A stretch of DNA of 64,000 bases from Lachnospiraceae bacterium UBA3632 (GCA_002373975.1 DFKZ01000078.1:7872-71871); one strand, 5' to 3'. Counted from the first letter of the stretch, positions 1 through 8,697 are shown. The notes: generated by a model not told the origin, from the letters alone. Numbers and translations: made by a program.

Positions 1-43
1 ATGTAATATTCAGTGTCATTGCTTTTGACCTTCCTTTTAGGTA

Positions 44-72
44 TACAAAACGGGACAGCGCGAGGCTGTCCC
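44..72 (-). terminator. Intrinsic terminator after yajC
   Basis: An 8-bp perfect stem (52-59 with 65-72, GGGACAGC/GCTGTCCC) with a 5-nt loop is followed on the minus strand by GTTTTGT. It lies 16 bp beyond the yajC stop codon and would end the tgt-yajC transcript. Confidence 0.8.
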
Positions 73-88
73 ATAATAAACAAACAGA

Positions 89-451
89 TTATTTAGATTC
101 AGCTCCGGTATTACTATCCGCTTTCTCAACCTTGCTGATGGCGCTCTTGTCCATAGGAATGCGGCAGTTACGATTGTTTCCAAACTCAACGATGACTGTA
201 TCATCGGAAATATCGATAATAATACCATAGAAGCCCGATGTGGTGAGTACGCAGTCGCCTACTGCCATCTCGTTAAGCATTTCCTTAACACGCTTCTGCT
301 CTTTCTTCTGAGGTCTCATGAAGAAAAACCACATTGCAAAGATGATAACCGCATAGATAGCTATCATACCGATCATGCTGCCCCAGTTTCTTCCGGTGGG
401 AGCCTCCTCCGCAGCAGTTGCAGCAGCATCCAAAAGCATCATATAATTCAT
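89..451 (-). CDS. yajC: Preprotein translocase subunit YajC
   Basis: A 120-residue protein with the YajC layout: a short N-terminus, one membrane helix at about residues 24-45 ending in the family signature FFFMRPQKKEQKR, then a small basic and beta-rich cytoplasmic domain (VGDCVLTTSGFYGIIIDI). YajC is an accessory subunit of the Sec holo-translocase in the cytoplasmic membrane; its exact role in Gram-positive bacteria is not settled. It follows tgt, the usual order in many bacteria, but has its own good promoter and a strong ribosome site (GGAGGAG). The N-terminal region is Ala-rich and somewhat longer than usual. The identification is secure. Confidence 0.95.
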   Translation of the reverse strand: MNYMMLLDAAATAAEEAPTGRNWGSMIGMIAIYAVIIFAMWFFFMRPQKKEQKRVKEMLNEMAVGDCVLTTSGFYGIIIDISDDTVIVEFGNNRNCRIPMDKSAISKVEKADSNTGAESK

Positions 452-511
452 AATACAGTAACTCCTCCAAAGATCTTTTAGTAATTTACAGTACTAAATC
501 GCACTTATCTT

Positions 512-540
512 ATAATACACAAAAGTTATCATCCATTCAA
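512..540 (-). promoter_or_regulatory. Sigma-A-type promoter of yajC
   Basis: Minus-strand -35 TTGAAT (535-540), a 17-bp spacer and -10 TATTAT (512-517), in the 108-bp gap between tgt and yajC. This would allow yajC expression independent of tgt. Confidence 0.65.
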
Positions 541-559
541 GCACTTTAGAATATTTTTA

Positions 560-1705
560 TTATTTTCCTTCTCCGGCATTCATATCCTCAAGGGCTTTCT
601 TTTTAAACTCCGCAAATCTGCCCTCATCAAGCGCGTTTCTGATATCTTCCATAAGATGATTGTAGTAATACAGGTTATGAAGCACGCAAAGCCTGAGTCC
701 CAGCATCTCTCCTGCCACGTGAAGGTGCCTTATATACGCTCTTGAATATCTTCTGCATGCCGGGCAGCCACAGCCTTCCTCGATAGGTCTGTCATCATCG
801 GCGTATTTGGCATTCTTGATGTTTATCTTGCCAAAGCGGGTATATACATGTCCGTGACGACCGTTCCTGGCAGGATATACGCAGTCAAAGAAATCTATTC
901 CCCTGTCTACGCCCTCGATAATATTTGCAGGTGTTCCGACTCCCATCAGATATGTGGGCTTATTCTGGGGAAGATAGGGAACCACTTCATCAAGGATATG
1001 ATACATCTCCTCATGAGTTTCTCCGACAGCCAGACCGCCGACAGCGTATCCGTCAAGATCCATCTCGGAGATCCTCTTGGCATGCTCTATCCTGATATCA
1101 GGGAATATAGCTCCCTGATTGATCCCGAATAACATCTGATCGGGATTTACCGCATCGGGCATTTTATTTAATTCATCAAGCTTTCGTTTGCATCTTTCGA
1201 GCCATCTGGTGGTTCTGTCAACAGAGGGCTGTACATAGCTTCTGTCAGCTTTGGAGGGAGGGCACTCATCAAATGCCATAGCAATAGTGGAGCCGAGATT
1301 CGACTGAATCTGCATGCTTTCCTCGGGTCCCATGAATATCAGTCTTCCGTCAACATGGGAGTGAAAGGTAACGCCCTCTTCCTTTATTTTCCTTAATCCG
1401 GCAAGTGAGAAAACCTGAAATCCGCCTGAATCGGTAAGGATCGGTCTCTCCCAGCTCATGAACTTATGTAAACCACCGAGCTTTTTTACAAGCTCATCTC
1501 CCGGTCTTACATGCAAGTGGTAGGTATTTGATAATTCTACCTGGCAGCCGATTTCTTCCAGATCCTGCGTGGATACGGCGCCCTTGATGGCTCCGACGGT
1601 GCCTACATTCATAAACAGCGGAGTCTGAACAGTTCCGTGAACCGTCCTAAACTCCGCGCGCTTAGCTCTTCCTTCTGTCTTTTTCAGTATATATTCATTC
1701 TTCAA
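560..1705 (-). CDS. tgt: Queuine/preQ1 tRNA-ribosyltransferase (Tgt)
   Basis: A 381-residue enzyme that exchanges guanine 34 of GUN-anticodon tRNAs for the queuosine precursor preQ1. Visible family motifs are NTYHLHVRPG, DSGGFQVFSL (active-site Asp), the substrate segment GGLAVGE, the nucleophile segment FFDCVYPARNGRHG, and the zinc site CGCPACRRYSRAYIRHL. The open frame starts at a TTG preceded by GGGAAG, overlapping the stop of the upstream vanY-like gene by 11 bp, which points to translational coupling. No in-frame ATG lies near the normal N-terminus, so the TTG start is preferred. Length and motifs are normal for bacterial Tgt. Confidence 0.95.
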   Translation of the reverse strand: MKNEYILKKTEGRAKRAEFRTVHGTVQTPLFMNVGTVGAIKGAVSTQDLEEIGCQVELSNTYHLHVRPGDELVKKLGGLHKFMSWERPILTDSGGFQVFSLAGLRKIKEEGVTFHSHVDGRLIFMGPEESMQIQSNLGSTIAMAFDECPPSKADRSYVQPSVDRTTRWLERCKRKLDELNKMPDAVNPDQMLFGINQGAIFPDIRIEHAKRISEMDLDGYAVGGLAVGETHEEMYHILDEVVPYLPQNKPTYLMGVGTPANIIEGVDRGIDFFDCVYPARNGRHGHVYTRFGKINIKNAKYADDDRPIEEGCGCPACRRYSRAYIRHLHVAGEMLGLRLCVLHNLYYYNHLMEDIRNALDEGRFAEFKKKALEDMNAGEGK

Positions 1706-2849
1706 GATATACTTCCCAAAATTCCTCTAATGTAAGATTTTCTTTATACATTACACTCGCAGCTTCTACCCCGACATATCTGAAATGCCACGGTTCAAAC
1801 TCGATTGTCGTTATATACTCTTTATCCTTGGGATATCTGAGTATAAATCCATAATAATGAGCATTTGCTTCGAGCCACTGTCCGCCTCTGGTATTAGCGA
1901 AACCGTCATTCAGAGCGTGGTAATCGTCACTCAATATATCAAAGCACAATCCGGCTTCATGTTCACTGGCTCCCGGTATAGTAACAGCCTGTCCTGCCAG
2001 TTTGTACGCTTCCAGATAGGTCATGCCTGTGTTCATAAACTTGGTGATCTTGTTATCATAGAGCATGATCTGTGTAGTGTGCATCCTGTAAGGGCTTGCT
2101 ATAGAAAGATTAACGCCGTCTTCCCTTGCTGCCGCAAGCATGGCCACCAGATCTGGGATCACCCTTTTATCGCAGGAATTATATCCGCCTATGGATCCAA
2201 GAGGAAATTCATAATCATCGGGGATGAAATGAGACTTGTTGATAAGTCTGAGGCGCCAATCCTCGGGATCGAACTCATAATCGTCATAGTCCTGAGTATA
2301 GTCTCTCTGAAGCAGATCCTCCTCTGTTTCATCCACATTCTCAAGGTATTCTTTAATGATATCATCCGCGAAGGACTCTTCCGCAGAACCCTCATCGTTA
2401 GAAGGGTCCTCGGCAAAATACATATCCTCTTTAGAGAAATCACCGGATTCGCTTACTTCAATATCGACATCGCCCTCATCATAAAGCTGTTCGGATTCAT
2501 CAATGCTCTGATCAATATGTTGATCATCCTGTATTTCATATTCTGAGGGCTGCTGAGCTATATTATCTGCCACTGAAACAGGACTGTCATTTATATCAAA
2601 ATCAATAGCCCAGTCCTCACCGTCGCCTTCCATGTTACCGAAGGCAATGATACTGCTGAATGCGGGGATCAGAAGCAGAACCATAAATGCCACACCAAAT
2701 TTCTTGACATTTTTGCCGAAGAACTTTCCAATACCCCATACAGCTGCGAAAAAGCCACTGGCGGGAAGCGAGATCAGTTTGCATATAAAATTTTTCTTGC
2801 CAAAGCTTTTAAGACTAAGGCGGATCTTTTCCTGCCTTGTAAGTTGCAT
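1695..2849 (-). CDS. VanY-type D-alanyl-D-alanine carboxypeptidase, membrane-anchored
   Basis: A 384-residue protein with a basic N-terminal cytoplasmic segment, one membrane helix at about residues 50-70, a long strongly acidic linker (about 80-200, rich in Asp and Glu) and a C-terminal peptidase M15B domain. Zinc-site motifs are visible: SEHEAGLCFDIL (SxHxxGxxxD) and EPWHFRYVG. The family trims the terminal D-Ala from peptidoglycan stem peptides outside the membrane. The acidic spacer is much longer than in most VanY proteins and may hold the domain away from the membrane. It sits between the lactonase and tgt on minus, with a 17-bp gap upstream and an overlap downstream. Exact substrate (D-Ala-D-Ala or other) cannot be told. 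Confidence 0.88.
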   Translation of the reverse strand: MQLTRQEKIRLSLKSFGKKNFICKLISLPASGFFAAVWGIGKFFGKNVKKFGVAFMVLLLIPAFSSIIAFGNMEGDGEDWAIDFDINDSPVSVADNIAQQPSEYEIQDDQHIDQSIDESEQLYDEGDVDIEVSESGDFSKEDMYFAEDPSNDEGSAEESFADDIIKEYLENVDETEEDLLQRDYTQDYDDYEFDPEDWRLRLINKSHFIPDDYEFPLGSIGGYNSCDKRVIPDLVAMLAAAREDGVNLSIASPYRMHTTQIMLYDNKITKFMNTGMTYLEAYKLAGQAVTIPGASEHEAGLCFDILSDDYHALNDGFANTRGGQWLEANAHYYGFILRYPKDKEYITTIEFEPWHFRYVGVEAASVMYKENLTLEEFWEVYLEE

Positions 2850-2866
2850 TATCTATTACCAGAAAA

Positions 2867-3916
2867 CTATTTGATGCGGTGGAACAGGATACAGTTCGGT
2901 GTATGTACACTCATGGGCTTTCCGTTCATTATGAGCGTATGATGCTCAAGGTCAACCTTAAAGAATGTCATCGAATCCGTCTCATGATTGAGGGATACCA
3001 GGAACTTATTGCCGGGAAAGATTTCGGCATCCTTGGGGTATTCACCTGCTATAGGAAGAATGAAATTCTTTTTCAGCTTACCTGTTTTTTCATCAACATC
3101 ATATACCGCAACGGAATTATCACCCGCAATGGATGTGAGCAGGTATTTGTAATCCGATGAAAAGCTAAATGCGCTGGCAGCATTGATCCCGGATTCCCAA
3201 GGCACTATGATCTGGGTCTGTATCTTATTAAAGAATGGCATATCGTTCCTGCACTCGTATTCATACACATCTATATAGCATTTCTGCTCATGAAGGATAT
3301 ATATGATCCTGCCGTCCTTGGATATCTTGATATGACGGGGTGCTGACTCCAGCTCGCTTCTTAAAATATCAACAAGCTTTACTTTTCCGCTCATTGTATC
3401 AAGAGCATAAATATTTACATGATCCATTCCCTGATCGGCAACCATAAGAAACTTATTATCATGAGTCATGCGGGCGCAGTTGATATGAGGCCTGAAATTA
3501 CGGTTTGCTGCACTTCCCATGCCCTTATGATAGATCTCATCGGTGATCTTGTTTATTGATCCGTCCTTATTAAGGGAAAGGATCGTAAGCTTTCCGTCGT
3601 GGTATCCGGCCACAAACAGGTATCTGTCCGTATAGTCGGTGGCCACATAGCAGCCTCTCATTCCGTTAATTGATGCCCAGTTGATGAATTCGAGGGTACC
3701 GTCCTTCTTGATCTTAAATGACTCAACGCCTGTATCTGTTATGGAATAGAGGTATTTGCGGTTATGGGACTCGCACAGGTATGAAGAGTTGGTTATCTCT
3801 ATCTTGTCTTTTTCGTAAAATCTGCCTTCATTCATGTCCACGTCGTAAATGCGGATACCGTGGCGATGTCCTGTAGTATATGATGATACGTAAGCAATGT
3901 ATTTTTCTTCTGCCAT
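2867..3916 (-). CDS. Beta-propeller lactonase family protein (6-phosphogluconolactonase-like)
   Basis: A 349-residue protein with repeated beta-propeller blades and the lactonase_7 family segment RPHINCARMTHDNKFLMVAD (compare PHxH...PDgkfl...D). Related enzymes hydrolyse 6-phosphogluconolactone, but the family also holds proteins of unknown substrate and the second His of the PHxH motif is Asn here, so function is uncertain. There is no signal peptide, so it is probably cytoplasmic. The start was set at ATG 3916, which has AAAGGA 10 bases upstream; an in-frame GTG at 3925 would sit directly on that site. It is the first gene of a minus run with vanY-like, tgt and yajC. Confidence 0.8.
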   Translation of the reverse strand: MAEEKYIAYVSSYTTGHRHGIRIYDVDMNEGRFYEKDKIEITNSSYLCESHNRKYLYSITDTGVESFKIKKDGTLEFINWASINGMRGCYVATDYTDRYLFVAGYHDGKLTILSLNKDGSINKITDEIYHKGMGSAANRNFRPHINCARMTHDNKFLMVADQGMDHVNIYALDTMSGKVKLVDILRSELESAPRHIKISKDGRIIYILHEQKCYIDVYEYECRNDMPFFNKIQTQIIVPWESGINAASAFSFSSDYKYLLTSIAGDNSVAVYDVDEKTGKLKKNFILPIAGEYPKDAEIFPGNKFLVSLNHETDSMTFFKVDLEHHTLIMNGKPMSVHTPNCILFHRIK

Positions 3917-4008
3917 AATTATCACATCCTTTGTGAAATCTATAGATACAGAGTTATATTACCACATTCCGGCTATAATAAAAAGAATATTTTAATATAA
4001 TCGATGTT

Positions 4009-4219
4009 TTGATATAATAACTATCAGTGTGCAAATGTAACTAAGTTACGCGAGTCCGCACAAATGTATGCTTCGAGCACCGCCTCTCGTCTATGGGTCC
4101 TCGAAGCAGCGGTACTAAACTCGTGCTACGCTGCGCTTGCACTTGTTAAGTGCCGGCCTCGGACACATTGCTCTCAGCATAGCATTTGCACGAACTCGCT
4201 GTTACTGATTATATAATCA
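4009..4219 (+). repeat. Structured intergenic repeat, copy A
   Basis: The 369-bp gap before aroC is largely filled by this element. Outer arms pair (TGATATAATAACTATCAGT at 4010-4028 with ACTGATTATATAATCA at 4204-4219) and inner arms pair (about 4045-4066 with 4183-4205, including CAAATG/CATTTG). A small hairpin GTAAC-TAA-GTTAC lies at 4037-4049. The core includes GCTTCGAG (4070-4077) pairing with CTCGAAGC (4100-4107), and CGGTACT (4110-4116) pairing with AGTGCCG (4150-4156). About 45 bp at 4042-4086 and the 3' block CCGGCCTCGGACACA recur in copy C (63876-64000), and the cores recur in inverted orientation at 15.3 kb. It does not encode protein. Confidence 0.85.
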
Positions 4220-4285
4220 TTATTCTTACTTACTTTGCCGTCACGAAGTCAGATAGTTAACTTGTAAATAAAAGGAGAAATACAA

Positions 4286-5386
4286 ATGTCTGGTTCAATA
4301 TACGGAAAGAATTTCCGAATCACAACATGGGGAGAATCACATGGTCCTGCACTGGGTGTAGTAATAGACGGCTGTCCTGCGGGGCTGGAACTGCGCGAAG
4401 CGGATATACAGGCATTTCTTGACAGAAGAAAACCGGGAACCAGCGCTCTTACCACTGCGCGTCCCGAAAGTGATTCCGTTGAGATACTCTCAGGTGTATT
4501 CGAAGGAAAGACCACAGGTACACCTATTTCACTTATGGTACGTAATACATCCCAGAATTCCGCTGATTACAGTGAAATTGCTGAATACTACCGTCCCGGA
4601 CATGCGGATTACGGATTTGATGCAAAATATGGCTTCAGAGATTATCGTGGAGGCGGAAGAAGTTCCGGACGTGAAACAATAGGCCGTGTGGCAGCCGGCG
4701 CCATAGCATCTATAATACTTTCAAAGCTCGGCGTATCGGTTGAAGCATATACTAAAAGTATCGGTCCCGTTAAAGCGGATGTTTCCGGCTACAGCCGCGA
4801 AGCAGTACTCTCACTTCCTACCGCTATGCCCGATAAAGATGCTAACGATAAGGCTATGGAATATGTAGCTAAAATGCGGGAAGCAGGGGATTCTGTAGGC
4901 GGAGTTATGGAATGCAGGATCAATGGGCTTCCTGCGGGTATTGGTGAACCAGTATTTGATAAACTTGATGCAGAGCTTTCAAAAGCAGTTATGAGCATCG
5001 GAGCTGTTAAAGCGGTTGAAATAGGTGACGGGACAGCGGTAAGCGAGTATCTTGGAAGCGAGAATAATGACAGCTTCTGTGTTTCCAATAATGGAGAAAT
5101 ATCCAAGAAAACCAATCATTCCGGCGGTACTCTGGGTGGCCTCAGCGACGGAAGCGAGATCATCGTAAGAGCTCATGTAAAGCCCACACCTTCGATATCA
5201 ACGGAACAGAACACTGTTAACAAAAACGGTGAAAATATATCAGTGAATATAAAAGGACGCCACGATCCCATCGTTGTTCCGCGTGCAGTAGTCGTGATGG
5301 AATGCATGTGCGCCCTTACTGTTCTCGATCTCATGATTTCAAATATGAGCTCAAGAATTGATTTCTTAACAGATTTCTATAAGTAA
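4286..5386 (+). CDS. aroC: Chorismate synthase
   Basis: A 366-residue protein catalysing the last shikimate-pathway step, EPSP to chorismate, using reduced FMN. Family motifs are FRITTWGESHGPALG at the N-terminus, RYRGGGRSS-like DYRGGGRSSGRET near residue 125, and GRHDPIVVPRAVVV near the C-terminus. The ribosome site AAAGGAG lies 9 bases before ATG. It is one of only two plus-strand genes and stands alone, with the structured repeat upstream and a convergent lipoprotein gene downstream. Length is typical. Confidence 0.97.
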   Translation: MSGSIYGKNFRITTWGESHGPALGVVIDGCPAGLELREADIQAFLDRRKPGTSALTTARPESDSVEILSGVFEGKTTGTPISLMVRNTSQNSADYSEIAEYYRPGHADYGFDAKYGFRDYRGGGRSSGRETIGRVAAGAIASIILSKLGVSVEAYTKSIGPVKADVSGYSREAVLSLPTAMPDKDANDKAMEYVAKMREAGDSVGGVMECRINGLPAGIGEPVFDKLDAELSKAVMSIGAVKAVEIGDGTAVSEYLGSENNDSFCVSNNGEISKKTNHSGGTLGGLSDGSEIIVRAHVKPTPSISTEQNTVNKNGENISVNIKGRHDPIVVPRAVVVMECMCALTVLDLMISNMSSRIDFLTDFYK

Positions 5387-5394
5387 AACCGGAT

Positions 5395-5530
5395 TTATTT
5401 AATAACTATATCTGTATTGGATGTATCAACCACTAAAACCGATCCGTCGGAATTTGAAATAGAGTTAATCCATTCTTACCCTGTCTTGATCATCCAGCTC
5501 GGTACCGGCTTCAACCTGTGTATCAGTGTT
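5395..5530 (-). pseudogene. Possible decayed 3' coding remnant behind the Sel1 gene
   Basis: After the Sel1 stop codon the same frame continues with coding-like text (NTDTQVEAGTELDDQDRVRMD, ending at a second stop), and a shift of frame continues as EWINSISNSDGSVLVVDTSN and then TDIVIK before a stop at 5395-5397. This would fit a lost C-terminal extension or the tail of a deleted gene, broken by a nonsense change and a frameshift. The stretch is short, so chance is possible. No promoter or terminator was recognised here. Confidence 0.3.
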
Positions 5531-6739
5531 TTATTTTATAGCATCAAGGACTCTCTGTGCCAGATTAGTCCCATAACCCGGGCTTGTTTCGCTGTTTCCT
5601 GTATCAGCCATAATTGCCTTTTCGGCGTATTCTCTTGCAAGATCTTTGTCAACATCTACACCAAATCCATTCAGATAACATACTGCAATTGCTGCTAAGC
5701 ATCCACTTGCCTCTCTTCCTCCGTTTTCCTGTTGTCTGAACTTTTGAATGGCATAAACATAATCAACATCGGCTCCTTTTCCGTTCATATAACACACACC
5801 AAGATTAAACGTCATTCCGTGTTCTGCCGCAAGACTGTAGTATTTAAACGCTTCATTATAATCCGTATTAGCTGCCCCGAGAGTATCATCGTAAAATGCA
5901 GCCATCTCACGATATCCTTCGGCATATTCATCATCAGCGGCTGCCAGAAAATACTCCTTCGCCTTGTCCATATCTACAGTTATATCCGTAGTTCCGTAAA
6001 AATATAATTCTCCCAGGCGAACGCGAGCAGCATTTACTGCAACCCAATCATTACTTTCCAGTGCCTTTTCACACAGTTCTAGTGCCTTTTTGCCATCCTG
6101 AACAACGCCCTTACCATTAGCATACAATTCTGCCAGATTTACATACGCGGAGTAACATCCGCCATCTATAGCTCGAGTGAACAGTTCTATTGCTTTATCG
6201 TAATCCTGTTCAACCCCACTTCCGGCATAGTAAAGAGTACCCAGACCGTTTAGACCTTTTGCAGAACCGGCATCTACCGCCATATTATAATAGTCAATAG
6301 CTGTTTCCCATCTGTCGGCATCTATCCTGTAAAGAGCCATGTGTCCGAGCCAGTATAGCGCATCACTGTTTCCTCCATCAGCGGATTTTTGGAATGCTTC
6401 TACAGCCTTTTCCATATCATATGAGTAACCATTGATTCCATACCAATAGTTTAATCCTTCCTCAAGCAGCGCCTTCGCTTCACGTGCTGCCTTCTCTTCA
6501 GCTTCCTTTGCATTTTTTTCAGCCTCTTCTTCCGCCTTCGCAGCAGCTTCCGCTTCGGCTTTTGCTTTTTCTTCTTCTAAAGCTGTTTCATCTTCTTTAT
6601 CTTCTGTTTGCTCTTGAGTGCTCATTTCGGAAACTTCCGGTAAATTTATCGGTGAATCTGTGTTTGAACATCCGGTTAAATAAATGGAAATCAATAAAGA
6701 TACAACAGGAATCATTATAATTTTATGAAATTTTATCAT
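5531..6739 (-). CDS. Sel1-repeat lipoprotein
   Basis: A 402-residue secreted lipoprotein. The signal peptide ends in the lipobox LTGC with lipidated Cys24. A charged, Ala/Glu/Lys-rich, probably coiled-coil segment (about 40-100) follows, then about seven Sel1-like (TPR-type) repeats with motifs such as GLGTLYYAGSGVEQDYDKAI and NLAELYANGKGV. Sel1 proteins are usually protein-protein interaction scaffolds; no catalytic site is visible. Start ATG has AAAGG 8 bases upstream. It converges with aroC. Partner and pathway are unknown. Confidence 0.85.
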   Translation of the reverse strand: MIKFHKIIMIPVVSLLISIYLTGCSNTDSPINLPEVSEMSTQEQTEDKEDETALEEEKAKAEAEAAAKAEEEAEKNAKEAEEKAAREAKALLEEGLNYWYGINGYSYDMEKAVEAFQKSADGGNSDALYWLGHMALYRIDADRWETAIDYYNMAVDAGSAKGLNGLGTLYYAGSGVEQDYDKAIELFTRAIDGGCYSAYVNLAELYANGKGVVQDGKKALELCEKALESNDWVAVNAARVRLGELYFYGTTDITVDMDKAKEYFLAAADDEYAEGYREMAAFYDDTLGAANTDYNEAFKYYSLAAEHGMTFNLGVCYMNGKGADVDYVYAIQKFRQQENGGREASGCLAAIAVCYLNGFGVDVDKDLAREYAEKAIMADTGNSETSPGYGTNLAQRVLDAIK

Positions 6740-6776
6740 GGCGATACCTTTCTGTTTGTTTTAGCGATTATTCAAG

Positions 6777-7454
6777 TTACCACTGATTTAGGTCGAAATC
6801 TCCGGCAAGATTCTGAATTTCCTTGTCCGCTTCTGCCATGAGTTCTGCGCAGTACTTTAGTTTATTCTGTGCTTCCAAAGAAAACTCTTTGTCTTTTTTA
6901 TATCTGAGCTGATGCTCCGTACATGCCCAAAAATCCATTGCGATCGTACGGATCTGAATTTCCACGGTGACTTCCTTTGAAACATTTGAGAAAGTCACAT
7001 TGTTTTTTACTATAAGATGAAGACTTCTGTATCCGTTCTCTTTGGGGTTTCTGATATAATCTTTTACTTCTATTATCTCTATATCGGGCTGTCTGACAAG
7101 CATTCTGGCAACATAATATACATCCTCGATAAAAGGGCATATTACCCTCACTCCGGCAATATCTCTCACATTTTCCGTTAAAGCACTAAAGGTAAAAGGC
7201 GCCCCTTTCTTTTCCATCTTGTAAATAATGCTTTCTTTTGATTTAATGCGTGAGCTGATGGAAGAAATAGGATTACGGTCATTACTGAACTGGAATTCTC
7301 CCTTTAAAATATTGAGCTTTGCCGTAACCTGTTCTATTGCAGCTTCATGAAGGAACATCAGCTGCTTGTACTGCCTTTCTATATCCAGATAATCAATGGT
7401 ATTGGGAAGGTATATCTCCTCGTCTATGCTCTCGTCTACGATATAATCATTCAT
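6777..7454 (-). CDS. Small alarmone synthetase, RelA/SpoT synthetase domain (RelQ/RelP-like)
   Basis: A 225-residue single-domain protein predicted to make (p)ppGpp from ATP and GDP/GTP. Synthetase motifs are SSRIKSKESIIYKMEKKG, DIAGVRVICPF, KDYIRNPKENGYRSLHL and VEIQIRTIAMDFWACTEHQL, with the catalytic Glu in VEIQIRT. There is no HD hydrolase domain and no TGS/ACT domains, so it is a stand-alone synthetase rather than Rel. It lies between a 66-residue conserved-looking protein upstream and the Sel1 lipoprotein downstream. RelQ and RelP cannot be told apart by eye. Confidence 0.92.
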   Translation of the reverse strand: MNDYIVDESIDEEIYLPNTIDYLDIERQYKQLMFLHEAAIEQVTAKLNILKGEFQFSNDRNPISSISSRIKSKESIIYKMEKKGAPFTFSALTENVRDIAGVRVICPFIEDVYYVARMLVRQPDIEIIEVKDYIRNPKENGYRSLHLIVKNNVTFSNVSKEVTVEIQIRTIAMDFWACTEHQLRYKKDKEFSLEAQNKLKYCAELMAEADKEIQNLAGDFDLNQW

Positions 7455-7553
7455 ATACTAACCGCTTTCCTTTCAGAAAAGATACAAATTGCAGTATATC
7501 CACACACAGCAGAATGCTGTTATTCGGAAATACATTCAGATATAATGAAGCTT

Positions 7554-7754
7554 TCATTCCCCGTGTCTTTCACCCCAGACACCGGGATTCCAGGAATCTT
7601 TTTTGCCGTGAAAGTGGGTTTCGCTTACACTGCCCGCTTCTTTCTTGTCCGAAAAAGAAACTCCAAGCCTGCTTATCCCGCTTTCCATCTTCCCGTCTAT
7701 CATTTTAACAAGGTCATCAATTTCCCCGGAATCAAAATTTTTGTTTTCACTCAT
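7554..7754 (-). CDS. Small hypothetical protein (66 aa)
   Basis: The frame opens at a TTG (7769), but ATG 7752-7754 with the purine run AGAGAAGAA before it is the more likely start, giving 66 residues. The N-terminal half (FDSGEIDDLVKMIDGKMESG) looks helical and acidic; the C-terminal half is Gly/His/Trp-rich (THFHGKKDSWNPGVWGERHGE). No known domain is recognised. It stands alone between a terminator and the small alarmone synthetase, on the same strand as both neighbours, so it is more likely real than a chance frame. Confidence 0.5.
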   Translation of the reverse strand: MSENKNFDSGEIDDLVKMIDGKMESGISRLGVSFSDKKEAGSVSETHFHGKKDSWNPGVWGERHGE

Positions 7755-7810
7755 TTCTTCTCTGCTCAATCTTTAAATATTTAAACTGTTTTTTGCCGCT
7801 ACATCTTAAT

Positions 7811-7830
7811 AAGCCCCATTTAAGGGGCTT
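7811..7830 (-). terminator. Hairpin terminator after the GH114-like gene
   Basis: Stem AAGCCCC/GGGGCTT (7811-7817 with 7824-7830) with a 6-nt loop, 3 bp beyond the stop codon at 7834. The minus-strand tail (ATTAAG) is a poor U-tract while the plus-strand tail is TTTATT, so its efficiency on minus is uncertain. Confidence 0.55.
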
Positions 7831-7833
7831 TTA

Positions 7834-8697
7834 TTAATCAAGATTTATTGAATCCGAGATGTAGAGCAGATAATTATGCTCCTTGCAATACTTTTTGATC
7901 TCTTTTTTAAGCGCTGCGTTTACGGGATTATCATCAACATACTCTATAACGAAAATACATGCACCCTGATCGCCGTATTTTTCTATGTATTCCGTAAAAT
8001 ACTCTCTGTCCTCATCTTTCGCTGCCACAAGCGCATCTTCATCCCAATCGATCCGCGTATAGACACATTCCTGATTAATTCCTGTAACAACATCGGACCA
8101 TGGCCCCATCTTTTGGGTATATGCATCGAGGAAAGCATCTCCCCCGTTAAGTATTACACTGACACCTGTTGCTCTAAGGCCCTTCATTATTGTCGCAAGG
8201 CCTTTTAGTATTTCATCTGAGGGATAATTATAATAAATATCGCAGTTGTCAACGAAAAAACCATCTATGCCTTTATCGAGAAGAGCCGGCGCAAGCTCAT
8301 CAAGAATAAAGCTCTGCCATCTTTCGTCTGAAACATCCACCCACTTCTCATCTTCCCAGTTATCATAATCTCCAAGCGTTATATCCCGGAACCTGTCGTA
8401 ATAATCCCTGAAGCTTTCGATCGAACCGATGTTTATATAGCTGTATATGCAGTTATCATCTCCCGAGCACTTATAAGAATCGATATCCTCGGTTGTATGG
8501 CATTGCGCATCTATCACAAGATGATCATAATCTGTCAGTTCAAGCAGATCCCCGTCATGATCCAGGAATACACCGTATTTTGCATCTTTCTCAGTGGAAA
8601 AATAATGGTACAGTAGCGCTGTGATCAAAATAAGCGACCCGGCAACAGAAAGTGTAATGATCAACGCATTTTTACGCTTGTTACTCATCTTATTCAT
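7834..8697 (-). CDS. Membrane-anchored GH114-like (TM1410-type) glycosidase
   Basis: A 287-residue protein with an N-terminal anchor (about 10-30, NALIITLSVAGSLILITALL) and an extracellular TIM-barrel-like domain of the GH114 / endo-alpha-1,4-polygalactosaminidase type. Visible family features are YSYINIGSIESFRDYY, the strand with acidic residues KGIDGFFVDNCDIYYNYP, VILNGGDAFLD and GINQECVY. Family members cut galactosamine-containing exopolysaccharide; the substrate here is inferred only. Its start overlaps the 3' end of the DUF5662 gene by 8 bp, so the two are probably translated together. Confidence 0.75.
   Translation of the reverse strand: MNKMSNKRKNALIITLSVAGSLILITALLYHYFSTEKDAKYGVFLDHDGDLLELTDYDHLVIDAQCHTTEDIDSYKCSGDDNCIYSYINIGSIESFRDYYDRFRDITLGDYDNWEDEKWVDVSDERWQSFILDELAPALLDKGIDGFFVDNCDIYYNYPSDEILKGLATIMKGLRATGVSVILNGGDAFLDAYTQKMGPWSDVVTGINQECVYTRIDWDEDALVAAKDEDREYFTEYIEKYGDQGACIFVIEYVDDNPVNAALKKEIKKYCKEHNYLLYISDSINLD

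Noticed and set aside
1785..2546. A 253-codon plus-strand open frame
   Set aside because: Antisense to the VanY-type gene, with low-complexity hydrophobic runs that mirror the acidic linker.
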